From Streptomyces sp. SID8374 (GTDB taxonomy: Bacteria > Actinomycetota > Actinomycetes > Streptomycetales > Streptomycetaceae), in NCBI RefSeq assembly GCF_009865135.1, contig NZ_WWGH01000001.1:4030001-4094000 (forward strand): a stretch of DNA of 64,000 bases. Direction: 5' to 3'. Below the pieces are notes generated by a model. It ran no database searches. It had not been told where the DNA came from and was given only the letters and a program-made list of their open reading frames with translations. Positions 44,391 through 54,990 of this stretch are shown piece by piece. The position numbers were made by a program, and so were the translations under genes. The stretch's first letter is position 1. Each line of letters begins with the position of its first letter.

Positions 44391-45037
44391 CCGAGGAGAC
44401 TCCGGGCTTCGAGGAGAAGCCCGACGTCCCCTCCGGCGCCACCCCTGATGACGCCGAGCCGAAGGCTGCCGCACCCTCCGAGGAGGAGGCGGCGGCCCCG
44501 GCCGGGGACACCGACCAGACCGCCGGCCTGACGGCCCAGCTGGATCAGGTCCGTACGGCGCTGAGCGAGCGCACCGCGGACCTCCAGCGGCTCCAGGCCG
44601 AGTACCAGAACTACCGCCGCCGCGTGGAGCGGGACCGGGTCACGGTCAAGGAGATCGCCGTCGCGAACCTCCTGTCCGAGCTCCTGCCCGTACTCGACGA
44701 CGTCGGCCGCGCACGGGAGCACGGCGAGCTGCTCGGCGGCTTCAAGTCGGTCGCCGAATCGCTGGAGACGGTCGTCGCGAAGCTGGGCCTCCAGCAGTTC
44801 GGCAAGGAGGGCGAGCCCTTCGACCCGACGATCCACGAGGCCCTGATGCACAGCTACGCGCCGGACGTCACCGAGACGACCTGCGTGGCGATCCTCCAGC
44901 CGGGGTATCGCATCGGCGAGCGCACCATCCGCCCCGCGCGGGTGGCCGTCGCCGAGCCGCAGCCGGGCGCCACGCCCGCCGCGGCCAAGGAAGAGAAGAC
45001 AGACGACGAGGAGAGCGGTGGCACCGAGGAGGTCTGA
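44387..45037 (+). CDS. grpE: Nucleotide exchange factor GrpE
   Basis: A 216-residue GrpE. Acidic disordered ends flank the coiled coil (TAQLDQVRTALSERTADLQRLQAEYQNYRRR) and the beta-domain (GLQQFGKEGEPFDPTIHEAL, VAILQPGYRIGERTIRPARV). It releases ADP from DnaK. The GTG start overlaps the dnaK stop. Confidence 0.98.
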   Translation: MTEETPGFEEKPDVPSGATPDDAEPKAAAPSEEEAAAPAGDTDQTAGLTAQLDQVRTALSERTADLQRLQAEYQNYRRRVERDRVTVKEIAVANLLSELLPVLDDVGRAREHGELLGGFKSVAESLETVVAKLGLQQFGKEGEPFDPTIHEALMHSYAPDVTETTCVAILQPGYRIGERTIRPARVAVAEPQPGATPAAAKEEKTDDEESGGTEEV

Positions 45038-45133
45038 CGGGAATCCGTTCGACCACCGGGGTGCACACCGACCGGTCCGGCGGTCGGCCCACGGGCCGGC
45101 CGCCGCGCCGATCGTCCGGAAGGAGGGACGTCG

Positions 45134-46327
45134 ATGAGCACGAAGGACTTCGTCGAGAAGGACTACTACAAGGTCCTCGGCGTCCCCAAGGACGCCACCG
45201 ACGCCGAGATCAAGAAGGCGTACCGCAAGCTCGCCCGCGAGTTCCACCCCGACGCCAACAAGGGTGACGCCAAGGCGGAGGAGCGGTTCAAGGAGATCTC
45301 CGAGGCGAACGACGTCCTCGGCGACTCCAAGCGGCGCAAGGAGTACGACGAGGCGCGCGCCCTCTTCGGCAACGGTGGCTTCCGCGCCGGCCCCGGTGGT
45401 GCGGGCGGAAACTTCAACTTCGACCTGGGCGACCTCTTCGGCGGAGGCGCCCCGGGCGGCGGCCAGGGCGGTGCGGGCGGCGGGTTCGGCGGCGGCGGGG
45501 GCGGTCTCGGCGACGTCTTCGGCGGGCTGTTCAACCGCGGTGGCACCGGCGCCCGGGTCCAGCCGCGGCGCGGCCAGGACATCGAGTCCGAGGTGACGCT
45601 CAGCTTCACCGAGGCGGTCGACGGGGCCACGGTCCCGCTGCGGATGTCCAGCCAGGCGCCCTGCAAGGCGTGTTCGGGCACCGGCGACAAGAACGGCACC
45701 CCCAGGGTCTGCCCGACCTGTGTCGGCACCGGCCAGGTCTCGCGCGGCACCGGCGGAGGCTTCTCGCTCACCGACCCGTGCGTGGACTGCAAGGGCCGGG
45801 GTCTCATCGCCCAGGACCCCTGCGACGTCTGCCACGGCAGCGGCCGGGCGAAGTCGGCCCGCACCATGCAGGTCAGGATCCCGGCGGGCGTCTCCGACGG
45901 CCAGCGCATCCGGCTGCGCGGCAAGGGCGGCCCGGGCGAGCGCGGCGGACCGGCCGGCGATCTGTACGTCGTCGTCCACGTCGGCGCCCACCCGGTCTTC
46001 GGCCGCAAGGGCGACAACCTCACGGTCACCGTGCCCGTCACCTACCCGGAGGCGACGCTCGGCGGCGAGGTGAAGGTCCCCACCCTCGGCGGTCCGCCGG
46101 TCACCCTGAAACTGCCCGCAGGCACCCCCAACGGGCGTACGATGCGCGCCCGGGGCAAGGGCGCGGTGCGCAAGGACGGCACCCGCGGCGACCTGCTGGT
46201 CACCGTGGAGGTGGCGGTCCCCAAGGACCTCGGCCAGGAGGCCAGGGACGCGCTGGAGACCTACCGCAAGGCGACCGCGGACGAGGACCCGCGGGCGGAA
46301 CTGTTCCAGGCCGCGAAGGGAGCTTGA
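45134..46327 (+). CDS. dnaJ: Co-chaperone DnaJ
   Basis: A 397-residue type I DnaJ. The J domain has HPD in REFHPDANKG. A Gly-rich linker follows (residues 85-135), then four zinc-finger repeats (CKACSGTG, CPTCVGTG, CVDCKGRG, CDVCHGSG) and the C-terminal substrate domain. It stimulates the DnaK ATPase. It lies 96 bp after grpE, with GGAAGGAGG just before the start, and 1 bp before hspR. Confidence 0.98.
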   Translation: MSTKDFVEKDYYKVLGVPKDATDAEIKKAYRKLAREFHPDANKGDAKAEERFKEISEANDVLGDSKRRKEYDEARALFGNGGFRAGPGGAGGNFNFDLGDLFGGGAPGGGQGGAGGGFGGGGGGLGDVFGGLFNRGGTGARVQPRRGQDIESEVTLSFTEAVDGATVPLRMSSQAPCKACSGTGDKNGTPRVCPTCVGTGQVSRGTGGGFSLTDPCVDCKGRGLIAQDPCDVCHGSGRAKSARTMQVRIPAGVSDGQRIRLRGKGGPGERGGPAGDLYVVVHVGAHPVFGRKGDNLTVTVPVTYPEATLGGEVKVPTLGGPPVTLKLPAGTPNGRTMRARGKGAVRKDGTRGDLLVTVEVAVPKDLGQEARDALETYRKATADEDPRAELFQAAKGA

Positions 46328-46328
46328 G

Positions 46329-46787
46329 ATGGACGGCCGTCGACGCAATCCGTACCAGCTGACCGATGACTCACCGGTGTACGTGATCTCGATCGCGGCC
46401 CAGCTCTCGGGCCTGCACCCGCAGACGCTGCGCCAGTACGACCGTCTCGGCCTGGTCTCCCCGGACCGTACGGCCGGGCGCGGCCGGCGCTATTCGGCCC
46501 GCGACATCGAGTTGCTGCGCACCGTGCAGCAGCTGTCGCAGGACGAGGGCATCAACCTGGCGGGCATCAAGCGCATCATCGAGTTGGAGAACCAGGTGGC
46601 CGCGCTCCAGCAGCGCGTCGCCGAGCTCTCGGCGGCGGTGGACGGCGCGGCGGTGGCCATGCAGCAGCGCGAGGCCCAGGTGCACGCCTCGTACCGGCGC
46701 GATCTCGTGCCGTACCAGGACGTGCAGCAGACCAGCGCGCTGGTGGTGTGGCGGCCGAAGCCGAAGCGGTCGCCGACCGAGCAGTAG
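46329..46787 (+). CDS. hspR: Heat-shock repressor HspR
   Basis: A 152-residue MerR-type protein. The winged helix is VYVISIAAQLSGLHPQTLRQYDRLGLVSP, and a coiled coil follows (NQVAALQQRVAELSAAV). It binds HAIR sites with DnaK and represses dnaK-grpE-dnaJ-hspR and clpB. Two HAIR sites precede this operon and one precedes clpB within the same window. The C-terminus (VVWRPKPKRSPTEQ) is basic. Confidence 0.97.
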   Translation: MDGRRRNPYQLTDDSPVYVISIAAQLSGLHPQTLRQYDRLGLVSPDRTAGRGRRYSARDIELLRTVQQLSQDEGINLAGIKRIIELENQVAALQQRVAELSAAVDGAAVAMQQREAQVHASYRRDLVPYQDVQQTSALVVWRPKPKRSPTEQ

Positions 46788-46803
46788 AAGACCGCGGGGA
46801 CCT

Positions 46804-46844
46804 GCGGGGCCGGGAGGGCGTTCATGACGCCTTCCCGGCCCCGC
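46804..46844. terminator. Terminator between hspR and the convergent regulator gene
   Basis: GCGGGGCCGGGAGGGCGT (46804-46821) pairs with its right arm at 46827-46844 with one mismatch. It closes both operons. Confidence 0.85.
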
Positions 46845-46874
46845 TGTCGTGCGTGCGGCGGTCGCCCGGGCGCC

Positions 46875-47858
46875 TCACGCACCGCCGTGACCGGCCCTCG
46901 CGATGCCGGAGCGGGCGAGGAGGGCGCCGAGATGGGTGCGGCTGGTGGCTCCGAGGCTCTGCATGAGTTTGGCGATGTGGGAGCGGCAGGTCCGGACGCT
47001 GATGCCCATCTTGCGGGCCACCACGTCGTCGACGTGGCCTTCGGCGAGGAGGCGGGCGATGCTGTGCTGGACGGCGGTGAGGGGGGTGTTGGGGAGCGCC
47101 GTCGGCAGGGGTTCGTCGAAGGGGGTCGCCGCGGCCCACAGGACGTCGTAGACGTGGATGAGGTAGCGGACGAGGGCGGGGTGCGTGATGCGCAGGGCCA
47201 CGTCGCGTCGGGACGAGGTCGGGAGGTAGGCGATCCGGTCGAAGATGAAGAGGCGTTCGGGGGTCTGCTCCATGGTGCGGATCTGGAGTCCGTCGTACGG
47301 CAACCGGTCCACGTAGTGGTTCAGGGGCAGGTTGTAGCGCGCGGAGTGCTGGTAGATGTGGCGCACGGACACCCCGCGCCGAAGGGGCGGCAAGGCGTTC
47401 TTCCGGGCGCGTTCGAGGAGTTCGGCGGGGCGCTTGCTGCCCGGGTGGAGGGTCAGGATGTGCTCCCGGGTTCTGCGGCCGGCTTCTTCGAGGGACTCCT
47501 GGATCGCCGGTTTCCCGCTGACGACGGTGATCTCGGGGTGCGGCTCGCGACCGGCGATCGAGGTCAGCGGCAGGAGGGCGTCGACGAGCGCGGCCGTGGT
47601 GTCGAGGCGCTCGAAGACCTCCTGGGCGAAGGGCCTGAGCAGGCGCGTGAGCGCGGCCGACGGCGGTACGGGGCGTACCCACCGCTCGTCGTCCGGGTCC
47701 GGGTGGACCAGGCCGCGCTGGATCAGGCAGGGCGCCTCGGCGAGGTCCGTCCGGGGCAGGTGCCCTTCCCGCAGAGCCGTCGCGTAGAGGCTCATGGCGG
47801 ACTCGCAGAGGCCGTGGACGGTCCCCGCTCCGTCCGTGCTTTCCGCCGTCGTGCACAT
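46875..47858 (-). CDS. LuxR-type (GerE) regulator with phospholipase-D/TrmB-like middle domain, copy 1
   Basis: A 327-residue protein. An N-terminal helical region (LCESAMSLYATALREGHL) leads to a middle domain with EHILTLHPGSKRPAELL and LFIFDRIAYLPTS. The C-terminal LuxR HTH is LLAEGHVDDVVARKMGISVRTCRSHIAKLMQSLGATSRTHLGALL. Two paralogues follow at 47901 and 49111. No response-regulator domain is present, so it probably senses a ligand. The neighbouring exported repeat peptide is a candidate. Confidence 0.85.
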   Translation of the reverse strand: MCTTAESTDGAGTVHGLCESAMSLYATALREGHLPRTDLAEAPCLIQRGLVHPDPDDERWVRPVPPSAALTRLLRPFAQEVFERLDTTAALVDALLPLTSIAGREPHPEITVVSGKPAIQESLEEAGRRTREHILTLHPGSKRPAELLERARKNALPPLRRGVSVRHIYQHSARYNLPLNHYVDRLPYDGLQIRTMEQTPERLFIFDRIAYLPTSSRRDVALRITHPALVRYLIHVYDVLWAAATPFDEPLPTALPNTPLTAVQHSIARLLAEGHVDDVVARKMGISVRTCRSHIAKLMQSLGATSRTHLGALLARSGIARAGHGGA

Positions 47859-47900
47859 GCCTCGGCCCCCCGCAGGTTTCGGTATGCCCCTCGGACGAGG

Positions 47901-48927
47901 CTAGTTGCCGTTCGCCGGACGCGTCGGAGCCTGCCGTGACGTCTGTTCGGCGCCCGTCGCTTCGACGATGCCCGACTCGACGAGGAGGGTGCCCAGGTGG
48001 GTGCGGCTGGTGGCTCCGAGGCTCTGCATGAGTTTGGCTATGTGGGAGCGGCAGGTGCGGACGCTGATGCCCATCTTGCGGGCCACCACGTCGTCGACGT
48101 GGCCTTCGGCGAGGAGGCGGGCGATGCTGTGCTGGACGGCGGTGACCGGGGCGCCCGGTGCGGTCGCCTGGTGGTTCTCGGCCAGGGGGACGGCCTGGGC
48201 CCAGAGGACCTCGTACACCTGGATCAGGTAGGAGACCAGGGCGGGGTGGCTGATCCGCAGGGCGGTGTTGCGGTCGGCGGAGGCCGGGATGTACGCCACG
48301 GTCCGGTCGACGATGATCAGCCGCTCAACGGTCAACTCCGTTGTGCGCACCTGGAGGTGCTGGGCCGGGACCTGGGCCAGGTAGTCCCGGACGGCGCTGC
48401 TGTAGCGGGCCGGGTGCTGGTAGATGTGCCGGATCCTGGCGCCGCGCCGGATCGCCGTGTGGGCGTTGGCCAGCGCCTCCCGCAGGGTGCTGGCCGGGCG
48501 GTCGCTGCCGGGCTGGGCCGTGAGGATCTCGTCCGTGGCCGTGGCGGTGGCTTCGTTCAGGGACGCCTGGATGGCCGGGACCCCCTCCAGCACGGTGATG
48601 GCGAGGTTGGGGTCGTCATGGGCGACGGCGGTCAGCGGGAAGAGGGTCCGGCTCAGGGCGGTCGCGAGGCGCAGGCGTTCGTCGATCTCCCGGGAGACCG
48701 GTTGCAGGAGGTTGGCCAGAGCGGCGGACGGAGGCACGGGATGCATCCACGCGTCGTCCCAGGGATCCGGGTGGAGCAGGCCGAGTTCGATGAGGCAGGG
48801 TGCGGCCGTGAGGTCGGGGCGGGCCACCCGTCCGGCGCAGAGCACGTTCGTAGAGGCGGAGTGCCGCATCGCACAGCTCGGTACTTCCGTGCGGGCGGTG
48901 ATCCGTTCTGCCTTCTTCTGTGCCCAT
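47901..48927 (-). pseudogene. LuxR-type regulator, copy 2, frameshifted near its N-terminus
   Basis: The start that matches the paralogues is ATG 48927 (MGTEEGRTDHRPHGSTELCDAAL; a GGGGG ribosome site lies upstream). The sensible frame continues through LRLYERALR, and at about 48843 shifts to the frame reading GRVARPDLTAAPCLIELGLLHPDP. The alignment with the paralogues implies a two-base loss. From there the frame is open through the HTH (LLAEGHVDDVVARKMGISVRT). A shorter protein could start at GTG near 48850. An alternative upstream start at 48959 gives an N-terminus unlike the family, so I reject it. Confidence 0.72.
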
Positions 48928-49110
48928 TTGGGATCCCCCTGCTTTATGCAGTGCAACAAGTGGACGGTGGCGTCAGCCTAGTTACCGGGAGAGTCTGGAC
49001 CCGTCGGGGGAGCCGGGAACTCTCTCGGTGCGGCCTGGGGCGTGGCGGTGCTCTCCCCCATTGCGCAGTCACGCTTCAGGTGATCGAGGCGGAAAGGCTG
49101 GGCCGGGCGG

Positions 49111-50094
49111 TCAGGAATCCGCGTCCAGAATTCCCGACCGCGCTATGAGGTAACCGAGTTGAGCCCGACTGGTGCTGCCCAGGATGGCGGAGAGTTTGGC
49201 GACGTGGGCGCGACACGTGCGTACGTTCATGCCGAGGCGCCGGGCGATCGAGTCGTCCACATGACCTTCCACCAGCAGCTGCGCGATGGACCGCTGAACG
49301 CCGCTGATCCCCTTGGGGGGTGGGTCGTACTGAAGCTCGCCGAGGAGGGGCGAGGCCCGGCTCCAGAGCTGCTCGAAGACCTTGACGAGGTAGTCGATCA
49401 GCCCGGGATGGCGGAGTTCGAGAGCGACTTGGTCGTCGTTGCGTGCGGGTATGAAGGCAACGGTGCGGTCGAAGACCAGCAGCCGCTCGATGAGTTCTTC
49501 GAGCGTGCGTATCTCCACCTTGCTCTCGGCCAGACGGGCGGCATAGGCGAGGGTGCCCTGGCTGTGCCGCACGGTGTGCTGGTAGAGGGTGCGCATGGCG
49601 ACGCCCCGGTCCACCACGGAGAGGGCGCGTTCGAGACCTTCGCTGAGGCGGTCCTCACCGCGGTCGCCGCCGGGTTGGACGGTGAGGACCTCGGTGCGGC
49701 ACTCGGCGGTGGCGAGGTCGAGGGCGGCATTGATTCGGTGGCTGCCTTCCAGGACCGTGATGGCGTGGGTGGTGGGCGGGTCCTGGGCGCTGATGTCCAT
49801 GAACGGCTCGAAGGAGTCCGCCAGTTCCACGGAACGCCGTCTGCGTTCCTGGATCTCCCGCTCGATGGGGTGCAGGCGCTGGGCCAGTGCCGCGGACGGG
49901 GCGATGGGCCGGAGCCATGTGGTGTCGTCCGGGTCGGGGTGCAGTAGCGCGAAATCCATCAGACAGGGAGCGGGCTCGACTTCCGATCGGGAGATTCGTC
50001 CGGATCGCAGTGCGCTGGCGTAGAGCCGCTTTCCCTCGTCACACAGCTCTGTGACGCCGTGAGGATGTGTCGGCTTTGTCTCTCTTGTGGCCAT
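49111..50094 (-). CDS. LuxR-type (GerE) regulator, copy 3
   Basis: A 327-residue paralogue of copies 1 and 2: HGVTELCDEGKRLYASALRSGRIS, TEVLTVQPGGDRGEDRL, LLVFDRTVAFIP, and the HTH LLVEGHVDDSIARRLGMNVRTCRAHVAKLSAIL. ATG 50094 follows GGGTGGAG and gives exactly the copy 1 length. The promoter region (50095-50204) is shared with the divergent repeat-peptide gene, which makes that operon its likely target. Confidence 0.85.
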   Translation of the reverse strand: MATRETKPTHPHGVTELCDEGKRLYASALRSGRISRSEVEPAPCLMDFALLHPDPDDTTWLRPIAPSAALAQRLHPIEREIQERRRRSVELADSFEPFMDISAQDPPTTHAITVLEGSHRINAALDLATAECRTEVLTVQPGGDRGEDRLSEGLERALSVVDRGVAMRTLYQHTVRHSQGTLAYAARLAESKVEIRTLEELIERLLVFDRTVAFIPARNDDQVALELRHPGLIDYLVKVFEQLWSRASPLLGELQYDPPPKGISGVQRSIAQLLVEGHVDDSIARRLGMNVRTCRAHVAKLSAILGSTSRAQLGYLIARSGILDADS

Positions 50095-50204
50095 ATCTCC
50101 ACCCCCCAGGTTCCTGAACATGCAGGAACATGATGCATCGTCCCGGTGGCGTTCCCCTACCCGGTTGAGACATCGTCGTGAATGCGGGGGAGAGGAATCC
50201 ACAA

Positions 50205-50483
50205 GTGAGGACGAAGCCGACTATGGAAAAGCGAATGCTTCGCTCGGTGCTTGCCGCCGCTTTTGTCGCGGCCCTGGGCTTTGGCGTGGCAGGCGGCGCG
50301 GCAGGGAGCTCGGCGGCACCCCGGGCCGACGAGATCAGCTGGTCCGCCGATGCCTCGGTGGCCGGCGGTGAGATCAGCTGGTCCGTGCAGGCCGCAGCAG
50401 CTGACGAGATCAGCTGGTTTGCGCCCAAGACGTCGGCGCCCGGCGAGATCAGCTGGTCCGCTCCGTCCGACACGGTCGCATGA
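50205..50483 (+). CDS. Exported short protein with four EISW repeats (putative signal-peptide precursor)
   Basis: A 92-residue precursor. A basic start (MRTKPTMEKRMLRS) is followed by a hydrophobic signal sequence (VLAAAFVAALGFGVAGG). The short remainder has four copies of [DG]EISW[SF], spaced 13, 12 and 13 codons apart. Each copy is coded by the same 13-mer GAGATCAGCTGGT. I know no named family. GTG 50205 has the best ribosome site (AGAGGA 8 bp upstream); ATG 50223 is an alternative. It is divergent from a LuxR-type regulator gene and coupled to the next gene (ATGA). A secreted, processed signal peptide is my inference. Confidence 0.78.
   Translation: MRTKPTMEKRMLRSVLAAAFVAALGFGVAGGAAGSSAAPRADEISWSADASVAGGEISWSVQAAAADEISWFAPKTSAPGEISWSAPSDTVA
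50331..50457. repeat. Four copies of GAGATCAGCTGGT in the peptide gene
   Basis: Exact 13-mers start at 50331, 50370, 50406 and 50445. The intervening sequence is not conserved, so selection appears to act on the EISW units. Confidence 0.9.
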
Positions 50484-50800
50484 CCACGCCGCCGGACGAT
50501 CGCACCTTCCGGCGCGAGATGGCAACCGCCTATCGCTCAGGGTGGCATTTCATCGATCTGCTCACGGCACTCCCCCGCCGTGGCGACTCGTTGATGGTCA
50601 CCCTGTTCGGAGAGCCGATCGTCGTCGTGATGGAAGAGGACGAGGACGTCCGCGCCTATCGCTGTCTCCGACGCCCCCGTGGCGCGCCGCAGCCCGTCCG
50701 CTGCGCCGTCAGGTACGGGATGATCTTTGTGAACCTCGATCAGCGGGACCATGAGCTGATCGCGTCAGAACCCCTTTCCGCCACCCCCCGCAGTGCCTGA
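50480..50800 (+). CDS. Small degenerate Rieske-like protein coupled to the repeat peptide
   Basis: A 106-residue protein. SLMVTLFGEPIVVVMEEDEDVRAYRCLRRP followed by GAPQPVRCAVRYGMIFVNLD resembles the strand order of Rieske domains of aromatic dioxygenases. The ligand pairs C-x-H and C-x2-H are lost: Arg and Pro replace His (CLRRPRG), and RYGM replaces YHGW. It therefore probably does not hold a cluster. It overlaps the peptide gene (ATGA). It might bind, process or export-couple the peptide. Both the family link and the role are uncertain. Confidence 0.6.
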   Translation: MTTPPDDRTFRREMATAYRSGWHFIDLLTALPRRGDSLMVTLFGEPIVVVMEEDEDVRAYRCLRRPRGAPQPVRCAVRYGMIFVNLDQRDHELIASEPLSATPRSA

Positions 50801-50848
50801 GCGATTCCCCCGTCGTCACCTGTCGCTCCAGGCGCTTCCCCCACACAG

Positions 50849-50881
50849 CGGCGCCACCGTGACCTGAACACGGTGGCGCCG
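50849..50881. terminator. Terminator between convergent genes
   Basis: CGGCGCCACCGTG (50849-50861) pairs perfectly with CACGGTGGCGCCG (50869-50881). Confidence 0.9.
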
Positions 50882-50907
50882 TTGTGCTGTTCCCGTACGG
50901 GAGGGGA

Positions 50908-51309
50908 TCAGGCGTTTCCGAGCGCCCGGTCGAGGGCGATCTCGATGACGATGCGCTCCGGGTTGGGCCTCGGCGTGCGCTCGTAGCGCTCCGCGTAGCG
51001 GCTCTCCGCGTCCGCGACCACCTCCGGCTCGCTGCGGATGGTCGCGCGGCCCTCCAGCGTCGCCCAGCGGGCCTTGTGCATCTGGCAGACGGCGACCCGT
51101 GCCCCTTCCGGGCCAGCGGCCAGGATGTTGGCGACCTTGCGGGTGTTCCTGCCGGTGATCACCCGTGCCACCCCGGCCTCCGGGTCGTACGTCACGCCCA
51201 CCGGCACCACGTGCGGTGTGCCGTCGGGGCGGAGCGTCGTCAGCGTGCACACGTGCCGCTCGCGCCAGAACGCGAGGTACTCGGGGGTGGGGTTCCGTAC
51301 GTCTGCCAT
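50908..51309 (-). CDS. PPOX-class (F420/FMN) oxidoreductase-like protein
   Basis: A 133-residue split-barrel flavin/F420-binding protein: RERHVCTLTTLRPDGTPHVVPVGVTYD, ITGRNTRKVANILAAG and ARWATLEGRATI. The family includes F420H2-dependent reductases and heme or FMN binders. The exact cofactor and substrate are not readable. ATG 51309 opens the conserved part; upstream sequence in frame is not conserved in style. Confidence 0.88.
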   Translation of the reverse strand: MADVRNPTPEYLAFWRERHVCTLTTLRPDGTPHVVPVGVTYDPEAGVARVITGRNTRKVANILAAGPEGARVAVCQMHKARWATLEGRATIRSEPEVVADAESRYAERYERTPRPNPERIVIEIALDRALGNA

Positions 51310-51429
51310 GGCTGAAGCGTAGGCGTGGGGGAGTGCCGGTGCGGTGGCGGGCGGACTCGGCGGCCCGTTCACTCGGAGCGGAGGGCCGGCGTGCACTCGG
51401 ATCGGAGGGCCGGCGTGCCGTATTCTTGC

Positions 51430-51450
51430 CTTGAGTGGAATAGACTCAAC
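51430..51450. promoter_or_regulatory. HspR operator (HAIR) upstream of clpB
   Basis: CTTGAGT-GGAATAG-ACTCAAC, one mismatch at the last base of the HAIR consensus. It lies 59 bp upstream of the clpB GTG. This places clpB in the HspR regulon. Confidence 0.92.
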
Positions 51451-51509
51451 TTTGTGCACGTTGTTTCCGTCAAGGGACGAGTTCCAGCTGCGAGGAGGAG
51501 TAAGCACAC

Positions 51510-54079
<2,570 letters not shown>

Positions 54080-54095
<16 letters not shown>

Positions 54096-54190
54096 AGCAC
54101 CGGCCCGGCCGCGTAAAGCACCGGCCCGGCCGCGTAAAGCACCGGCCCGGCCGCGTAAAGCACCGGCCCGGCCGCGTAAGGCAGCGGCCC
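54080..54190. repeat. 21-bp tandem repeat spanning the clpB stop codon
   Basis: About 4.5 copies of TAAAGCACCGGCCCGGCCGCG. The first copy includes the clpB stop, and each unit repeats a TAA in the clpB frame since 21 is a multiple of three. The array is not flanked by spacers, so it is not a CRISPR. Confidence 0.9.
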
Positions 54191-54330
54191 GGCAGCCTGG
54201 GAGACCGCCCGTACGGCCCCTCTCCGCACCCGCCGCGTGTCAGCTTCTGGCGGATAGGGGCCGTGCGGGCTTGCCATGCCCCGCCCGCCATGGGAGAGGA
54301 TGGCCGCCAACCGCACGAAGGGAAATAACG

Positions 54331-54882
54331 GTGAGCATCGATCCGTCCTCGATTCCTAATTTCGGGGGCCAGCCCGAACCGCAGGCGGCAGGACCGGAGG
54401 GCCCCGTCGTCCCTGACCAGGACCTCGTCAAGCAGCTCCTCGACCAGATGGAGCTCAAGTACGTCGTCGACGACGAGGGCGACCTCGCCGCGCCGTGGGA
54501 AGAGTTCCGGACGTACTTCATGTTCCGGGGCGAGGACGAGCAGCAGGTCTTCTCGGTCCGTACGTTCTACGACCGCCCGCACGCCCTCGATCTGCGTCCC
54601 GTCCTCCTGGACGCCATCGACGACTGGAACCGCCGCACCCTGTGGCCCAAGGTCTACACCCACGCCCACGAGGGCGAGGAGGGCGAGGCGGGTTCCGTCC
54701 GGCTGATCGGTGAGGCGCAGATGCTCATCGGCACCGGCGTCAGCCTGGAGCACTTCGTCTCCTCGACGGTGAGCTGGGTGCGCGCCTCCATCGAGTTCGA
54801 CAAGTGGCTCGTGGAGCGCCTCGGCCTCACCCCGGCCGAGGGCAAGACGGACGCCGAGGGCACGGAGTCCGCGGGCGCCTGA
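54331..54882 (+). CDS. YbjN-domain protein
   Basis: A 183-residue YbjN/CesT-like protein: LVKQLLDQMELKYVVDDEGDL, VFSVRTFYDRPHALDLRP, AIDDWNRRTLWPKVYT. YbjN-type folds resemble type III secretion chaperones; in actinobacteria the role is not defined. GTG 54331 has GAAGGGA 7 bp upstream. It stands alone after clpB. Confidence 0.88.
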   Translation: MSIDPSSIPNFGGQPEPQAAGPEGPVVPDQDLVKQLLDQMELKYVVDDEGDLAAPWEEFRTYFMFRGEDEQQVFSVRTFYDRPHALDLRPVLLDAIDDWNRRTLWPKVYTHAHEGEEGEAGSVRLIGEAQMLIGTGVSLEHFVSSTVSWVRASIEFDKWLVERLGLTPAEGKTDAEGTESAGA

Positions 54883-54897
54883 CCCCTCGATCCACGG

Positions 54898-54944
54898 CAG
54901 CGGCCCGGGAGAACGGTCACCACGACCGCCCTCCCGGGCCGCTG
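54898..54944. terminator. Terminator between convergent genes
   Basis: CAGCGGCCCGGGAG (54898-54911) pairs with CTCCCGGGCCGCTG (54931-54944). Confidence 0.9.
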
Positions 54945-54990
54945 TCGCGTCAGAGGTGCCGGTGCAGCGTCAGAGGCGCCCGCTGCCGTG

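Noticed and set aside
47901..48959. Start of regulator copy 2 at 48959
   Set aside because: The resulting N-terminus does not match the paralogues, whereas another frame starting at 48927 does.
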